Positions 3,865 through 7,686 of a stretch of 7,686 nt of DNA are shown here, in pieces. The stretch lies in assembly GCA_948902155.1 (NCBI GenBank), contig CAQVQZ010000105.1, positions 1 through 7,686 of the forward strand. Direction: 5' to 3'. A program made the translations under genes and the position numbers. The notes under the pieces are model-generated. The model saw nothing but the letters and a program-made list of their open reading frames with translations, did not search any database and was not told the DNA's origin. The number at the start of each line of letters is the position of its first letter. Position 1 is the first letter of the stretch. This DNA comes from an uncultured Oscillibacter sp. (lineage in GTDB: Bacteria; Bacillota_A; Clostridia; Oscillospirales; Oscillospiraceae).

Positions 3865-6372
3865 ATGGCATGGATTGAGAAAAAAGACCCCATCAGCGGG
3901 CATGTGACCAAAACCTATACGTCCGGCTCTTCCTCTAAACCGTCTGGCTCCGGCTCCAAGCCCGCCAGCAGTGCGCCGAAAACATCTTCGTCCGGGTCCT
4001 CCGGGCAGAAGCTGTATTCCGACGGCTACGGCGGCTGGACCTCGACGCCCTCCACGTCTCAGGAGTACGCCAAGAATTACGGCGGGTCCTCCAAGACGGT
4101 GACTTCCTCTCCCGGCGTCAGCGCCGCAAAGCCCGTCTCGGGAGGGACCTCCGGCAGCCCTTCCGGGACCCCTGCGGCCGGCCGGGACTACCACCAGGAG
4201 GCCAGAGACGCCGCCGCTGTCGGGGATTGGAACAAGGTCGCCAAGGCCCTGGCGGCGCGTCAGGCCAAGATTGACGCTCAGGGCGGCAACGACCGCGGCA
4301 CCTCCAACGCCCAGATTCTGGCCGCGCTCCAGCAGCAGTATGCCTCCAGCTACAAGGCCCTGTCGCCTACCGTGCAGAACACCGTGCAGCAGATGGCCTC
4401 CGGGGCCACCACCGGGCGGGGCTGGGAGGATGGGCATGACTACCTGGCGGAGGCTCAGGCCCTGGCGCAGGCCGGGGACCTGGATGCCGCTTATGACGCG
4501 CTGACCCGCCGGGGCTTCAAGATGTACGACACTGGGGCCGCTGGGGGTGGAACCTCTCAGGATCAGGCTTATGCGCTGATCCGGCAGCTCTATAACCAGT
4601 CTGCCAACGCCGCGCACTCCTACCAGTCTGAGGTACAGCGGAACGCCCAGCTCCTGGCGGAGCATCCCACCCAGTTCGGCACGGGGACCATTCCTGCCCT
4701 CGCCAATAAGCACTTCGTCTCCGCGGATAACCAGTACATCATCTATTACGACGCCTCCGGCACGCCTGTGGCCGCGAAGCCCAACAGTGCCGGGGCATAC
4801 AGCCGCCAGTATTCTCCCGGCGAAATTGACCTGATGCGGCAGTATTACAGCGGTGGGTCGGACACGGACTTCGCGGAGCTCCAGCGCCTGATGCACAACA
4901 ACAATGTGGCCTACACCGGCAATGGGCGGCTCATTGCGCCGGATGGCTCCTGGGCCTCCGGTGCGCCTGTCGGAACCACGGGGTGGTATGACTGGGACCC
5001 CAGCACCATTCCCGGCGCGGAGCTGAACGTGAACCAGGACAAGGACGTTCTGCGGGATATTCTGGCCCAGATTAACGGGGGTCAGACCTTCGATTCTCCA
5101 CTCTCCGTGCCCCAGGCGGTGAAGAATACCCTGGACTACTCAGGGCTTCCCGGCACTGTCAGCGGCGGGGTGGGCGGCTACAGCGGCTATGGCGGTACGC
5201 CCTCCGGCGGGGTCTCCGGCGGCGCCAGCGACCTCAGCGACGTTCTGAGGCAGATGTACGCCCAGAACCTGGAGGCTCAGCTGGCGGGCCTGCGGTCTAC
5301 CTACGAGCAGAACCGGGCGGACATCCAGGCTCAGGACGACCTGATCAGCCGTATCTACCAGGAGCAGCGGAACCAGGCCGCAGCGCAGAACGATATCCAG
5401 CGGATGCAGCTGGCGGAGTTCGGGCTGGGGCAGGGGCTGAACACCGGCACCGCGGGGCAGCTGGCCCTTGCCCAGAGTGCGGCCCTCCAGGGCGGGCTGG
5501 CGGAAATCGGAGGCGCGGAAGCGCAGTCGCTGGCGGAGAATGCCTTGCTGCTCCAGAAGCTGACCAGTGCCTACCGGGGCGATATGGACCAGGCCGCGGC
5601 CCAGAGCGGGGCACAGCTGGCCGATGCCCTCTATGGCGAGTATGTCCGGCAGATTGGCGAGCAGGCCGACGCGCGGGCCGCGGAGCTGGCTCAGCAGAAT
5701 TGGCTTGCGCAGTTCGACTACCAGAAGCAGCAGGACGCCCTTGCCCAGGCCAATTGGGAACGGCAGTACGCGGACAGCCTCGGCGCGGCAGAGGCCGACA
5801 GGGCCTATGAGATGCAGAAGCTGTTGTACAGCCAGAGCCAGGCCCAGGCGGACCAGGCGTCCGACTGGGTGCAGATGCTGTTGAAGGGCGGGGCTATGCC
5901 GGACCAGGGGCTGTTGGACAGCGTGGGGCTGTCCTCCGATTCCGCCCAGGCGCTGGTGGACGCTTACTGGAGGGCGCTCAATATCAAGAATGCGCCGAAG
6001 AGCTCTTCCAAAAGTGGAGGCTCAGGCGGGACCTCCGGTGCAGGAAAGCCTAAACTGTCGCTGGCTCAGGCTCTGAGCATGATTGGGCGCGGGGAAATTA
6101 CTCCTGCTGTGACAGGGACCTATGATTACTACATGGGGCCCGGGGCCTATGAGCAGTATTACGGGCAGCAGGGCGGCGACACAGGGTCCGGCGACTCCGG
6201 GAGGACCAGCTTTGACTACAACGCAAACGAAGGAATCCTGACGTGGAACGGGAAGCGTTATGCCCGTGTCGGCGATTTTGCCAGGGACGTTGAGACGGCA
6301 AACCTGACCAGTGCGGAGAAAACGGCGCTGCAAAGAAAAATGGGTATATACGGAATTGATGTGGAGTTCTAA
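3865..6372 (+). CDS. Large Gly/Ser/Ala/Gln-rich virion protein, probable internal or ejected protein
   Basis: This protein has 835 residues from the ATG set by AAGGAGG at 3852-3858. Residues 15-106 are Ser/Gly/Pro/Lys-rich and probably disordered. Residues 108-162 and 192-246 are two copies of one module (D-Y-x-x-E-A...G-D...A-L-x-x-R-x-x-K...G-T-S). A beta segment with NQYIIYYDASGTPVAAKP lies at 289-306, a Gly-rich hinge at 430-454, and a long Ala/Gln-rich helical region with coiled-coil character at 456-672, containing AEFGLGQGLNTGTAGQLALA. A GGSGGTSG-type linker (717-727) leads to a small C-terminal domain. There is no signal peptide and no catalytic motif I recognise. The composition and the place between a nozzle-like gene and another giant virion-like gene fit podovirus internal/ejection proteins, or a tail-associated structural protein. 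The role is inferred; no family name is certain. Confidence 0.8.
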   Translation: MAWIEKKDPISGHVTKTYTSGSSSKPSGSGSKPASSAPKTSSSGSSGQKLYSDGYGGWTSTPSTSQEYAKNYGGSSKTVTSSPGVSAAKPVSGGTSGSPSGTPAAGRDYHQEARDAAAVGDWNKVAKALAARQAKIDAQGGNDRGTSNAQILAALQQQYASSYKALSPTVQNTVQQMASGATTGRGWEDGHDYLAEAQALAQAGDLDAAYDALTRRGFKMYDTGAAGGGTSQDQAYALIRQLYNQSANAAHSYQSEVQRNAQLLAEHPTQFGTGTIPALANKHFVSADNQYIIYYDASGTPVAAKPNSAGAYSRQYSPGEIDLMRQYYSGGSDTDFAELQRLMHNNNVAYTGNGRLIAPDGSWASGAPVGTTGWYDWDPSTIPGAELNVNQDKDVLRDILAQINGGQTFDSPLSVPQAVKNTLDYSGLPGTVSGGVGGYSGYGGTPSGGVSGGASDLSDVLRQMYAQNLEAQLAGLRSTYEQNRADIQAQDDLISRIYQEQRNQAAAQNDIQRMQLAEFGLGQGLNTGTAGQLALAQSAALQGGLAEIGGAEAQSLAENALLLQKLTSAYRGDMDQAAAQSGAQLADALYGEYVRQIGEQADARAAELAQQNWLAQFDYQKQQDALAQANWERQYADSLGAAEADRAYEMQKLLYSQSQAQADQASDWVQMLLKGGAMPDQGLLDSVGLSSDSAQALVDAYWRALNIKNAPKSSSKSGGSGGTSGAGKPKLSLAQALSMIGRGEITPAVTGTYDYYMGPGAYEQYYGQQGGDTGSGDSGRTSFDYNANEGILTWNGKRYARVGDFARDVETANLTSAEKTALQRKMGIYGIDVEF
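4186..4602 (+). repeat. Duplicated 55-residue module within the 835-aa protein
   Basis: Residues 108-162 (4186-4350) align without gaps to residues 192-246 (4438-4602) at a fixed offset of 84 residues. By hand I count about 20 identities in 55, including D-Y, E-A, G-D, A-L, R, K, G-T-S, and the final Y and S. This points to an old internal duplication. The G-D-x-x-x-A...A-L-x-x-R...K-I pattern resembles small helical repeats I recall in other Firmicute phage and surface proteins; their function is unknown to me. Confidence 0.7.
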
Positions 6373-6383
6373 GGGGGATTCCT

Positions 6384-7686
6384 ATGAAAATCACAGTGAA
6401 GAACGTGGATGGGCGTCTGGGCACGGGAGTTGCGTCCCTGTCCTATACCACGCAGAGGGATGGCGGCGTGACGGAGACGGTAAACGCCGCCTCCCCTGTA
6501 AAGCCAGAGGTGAAGAAGACCAGTCCGGCTAAGAAGAAGCCCGCGGTCAAGACGGCAGTTAAAACAGCAGGTAAAACCGCCGCGAAACCGGCACAGCCCG
6601 CCGTCAATCCCGATTACGCCGCCCTGGCGGACATCCCTGTTCCCACGCCTGCGCCAGTGAAGCAGGTCGTCAAGAAACAGCCCAGTGTTGTCAGGAAGAA
6701 CGCGTCCAAGGCTGTGCCGGAGAAGCAGCAAGGGACGGTGAGGCAGACCCGTACCCAGCAGCGGCCCAAGAGCGCCGTCCAGGACGATTACGCCGCCCTG
6801 AAAGAGCTGGCCAGGGCCTACTACATCCCTGGAACTGGCAGAACATCCAGGCAGACGCCGGGATTTGAAAGCCGCCTTGTGGATACCCTCTCCGGGGCAG
6901 GCAAGACCTACGGCGGCTCCCTGGCTGGCTTCGGCGGGCTGTCTGCTGAACTGCTGGAGGCATTGGACCGGAACGCGGCCCAGTCCTCTCCCTCCGGACA
7001 GAGGGCGCGGCAGGAAGCGGAGAATATTCGCCGCTATCAGACCATGTTAGATGACAACATGTGGGCCAACGGGGTTCCTCTGACCGCGGAGGACAGGGCG
7101 AAGATTACGGGCTACATCCAGAGCGCCCAGCGATTCATTGACACGGAGCAGGCGCGGCAGGAGAATGTGCACGCGCCTATCCGGAAAGCGGCGGATTCCG
7201 CCTATGGTGCGGCGGCGCGGCTGACGGAAAGCGGACAGCGGGATATCGACCGCGCCAAGGCTGGGCTGAACGGCCTGGGGCGCTTCGCCGTGGATGTGGG
7301 CGTCGCCGGGGCGCAGATGGGGCTTGACTTCGCGCCCTCCATTCTTACGGGCGGCGGCTCTGCGTTGGTGCCTATGTTCTTCCGCTCCGCAGGCGGCGGG
7401 GCGCTGGCCGGTAAGGACAGCGGCGCGGACCTGGCCACGCGGACCGCCTACGCCCTGGGCTCCGGGGCGCTGTCTGTGGCAACGGAGCAGATTTCCAACA
7501 TTGCGGGGCCCTTCCGGAAGCTGTTCGGCGCGGGCGCGGCGGACCGGATTGCCGCGCGGCTGGTGGAGCGCTTCGGGGAGAACGGCGCGGTCCAGGTCAT
7601 GAACCGGCTGTCCCAGACCGCCGCGGGGCGGACGGCCCTGGCCGCGTTCGGTGAGGGCGCGGAGGAATTTATTGAAGGGCTGGGGC
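6384..7686 (+). CDS. N-terminal part of a giant virion/ejection-type protein (cut by the window end)
   Basis: The frame opens at the ATG at 6384 after AAGGGGG (6371-6377) and runs without a stop to the window edge: 434 codons, so the gene is partial. Residues 1-35 form a short beta-like start (MKITVKNVDGRLGTGVASL). Residues 40-130 are Lys/Ala/Pro/Gln-rich with histone-H1-like runs such as PAKKKPAVKTAVKTAGKT. DYAAL occurs twice, at 77 and 135. Residues 185-295 look helical and charged (QEAENIRRYQTMLDDN, AEDRAKITGYIQSAQRFI). Residues 298-345 are Gly/Ala-rich and hydrophobic (FAVDVGVAGAQMGL, ILTGGGSALVPMFF), followed by more helix ending in FGEGAEEFIEG. Similar GLGxFAVDVGVAG...EGAEEFIEG segments occur, as I recall, in giant proteins of gut Clostridia phages. 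The most likely role is a virion protein injected with the DNA; any enzyme domain would lie beyond the window. It starts 11 bases after the previous gene, in the same operon. Confidence 0.8.
   Translation, partial: MKITVKNVDGRLGTGVASLSYTTQRDGGVTETVNAASPVKPEVKKTSPAKKKPAVKTAVKTAGKTAAKPAQPAVNPDYAALADIPVPTPAPVKQVVKKQPSVVRKNASKAVPEKQQGTVRQTRTQQRPKSAVQDDYAALKELARAYYIPGTGRTSRQTPGFESRLVDTLSGAGKTYGGSLAGFGGLSAELLEALDRNAAQSSPSGQRARQEAENIRRYQTMLDDNMWANGVPLTAEDRAKITGYIQSAQRFIDTEQARQENVHAPIRKAADSAYGAAARLTESGQRDIDRAKAGLNGLGRFAVDVGVAGAQMGLDFAPSILTGGGSALVPMFFRSAGGGALAGKDSGADLATRTAYALGSGALSVATEQISNIAGPFRKLFGAGAADRIAARLVERFGENGAVQVMNRLSQTAAGRTALAAFGEGAEEFIEGLG

Noticed and set aside
3850..4896. Minus-strand open frame of 348 codons, Gly/Arg/Leu-rich
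   Set aside because: It is the complement of the Gly/Ser-rich start of the 835-residue gene; composition mirrors that gene and no motif is present.
6876..6920. SGAGKTY in the giant protein as a Walker A nucleotide-binding motif
   Set aside because: The first glycine of GxxxxGK[ST] is replaced by Thr and the surrounding residues do not form the beta-strand/loop/helix context, so it is a chance GKT.

Overview
The window reads as part of the late region of a tailed bacteriophage or prophage from a GC-rich Firmicute, most likely a gut-type Clostridia (Oscillospiraceae-like) host. The host guess rests on GC-rich third codon positions, strong AGGAGG-type ribosome binding sites, the r1t-type holin and an endolysin that ends in an S-layer homology (SLH) repeat. 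It is inference, not a database match. All supported genes lie on the + strand and are tightly packed.

Bases 1-418 hold almost no coding sequence. A near-consensus sigma-70 promoter (10-38) is followed by a leader that carries a tiny membrane peptide (130-216), a perfect 9-bp hairpin over its stop codon (212-245) and a strong intrinsic terminator (315-346). The terminator lies between this promoter and the genes downstream, an arrangement like the late promoter/terminator pair upstream of lambdoid lysis genes.

Bases 419-1856 form a lysis cassette: an unrecognised 100-residue protein, an XhlA-like membrane/coiled-coil protein, an r1t-family holin, and a CHAP-type endolysin with an SLH repeat. 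The last two genes overlap by 14 bases.

Bases 1872-7686 hold virion genes of podovirus-like character: a 610-residue protein resembling beta-propeller tail nozzle/DNA-stabilisation proteins, an 835-residue Gly/Ser/Ala/Gln-rich protein that looks like an internal or ejected virion protein, and the N-terminal 434 residues of a very large protein that runs off the window and begins with a lysine-rich, histone-H1-like segment. The nozzle and internal-protein genes are separated by a 145-base palindromic element (3703-3847). Its arms are arrays of the 7-base unit AAT(G/T)GAT and its core is a GC-rich 19-bp stem. It fits exactly between the upstream stop codon and the next ribosome binding site.

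The most notable signals are this heptad-repeat palindrome, the promoter-leader-terminator unit before the lysis genes, and the duplicated module in the 835-residue protein. No complete new defence or mobile system is visible.
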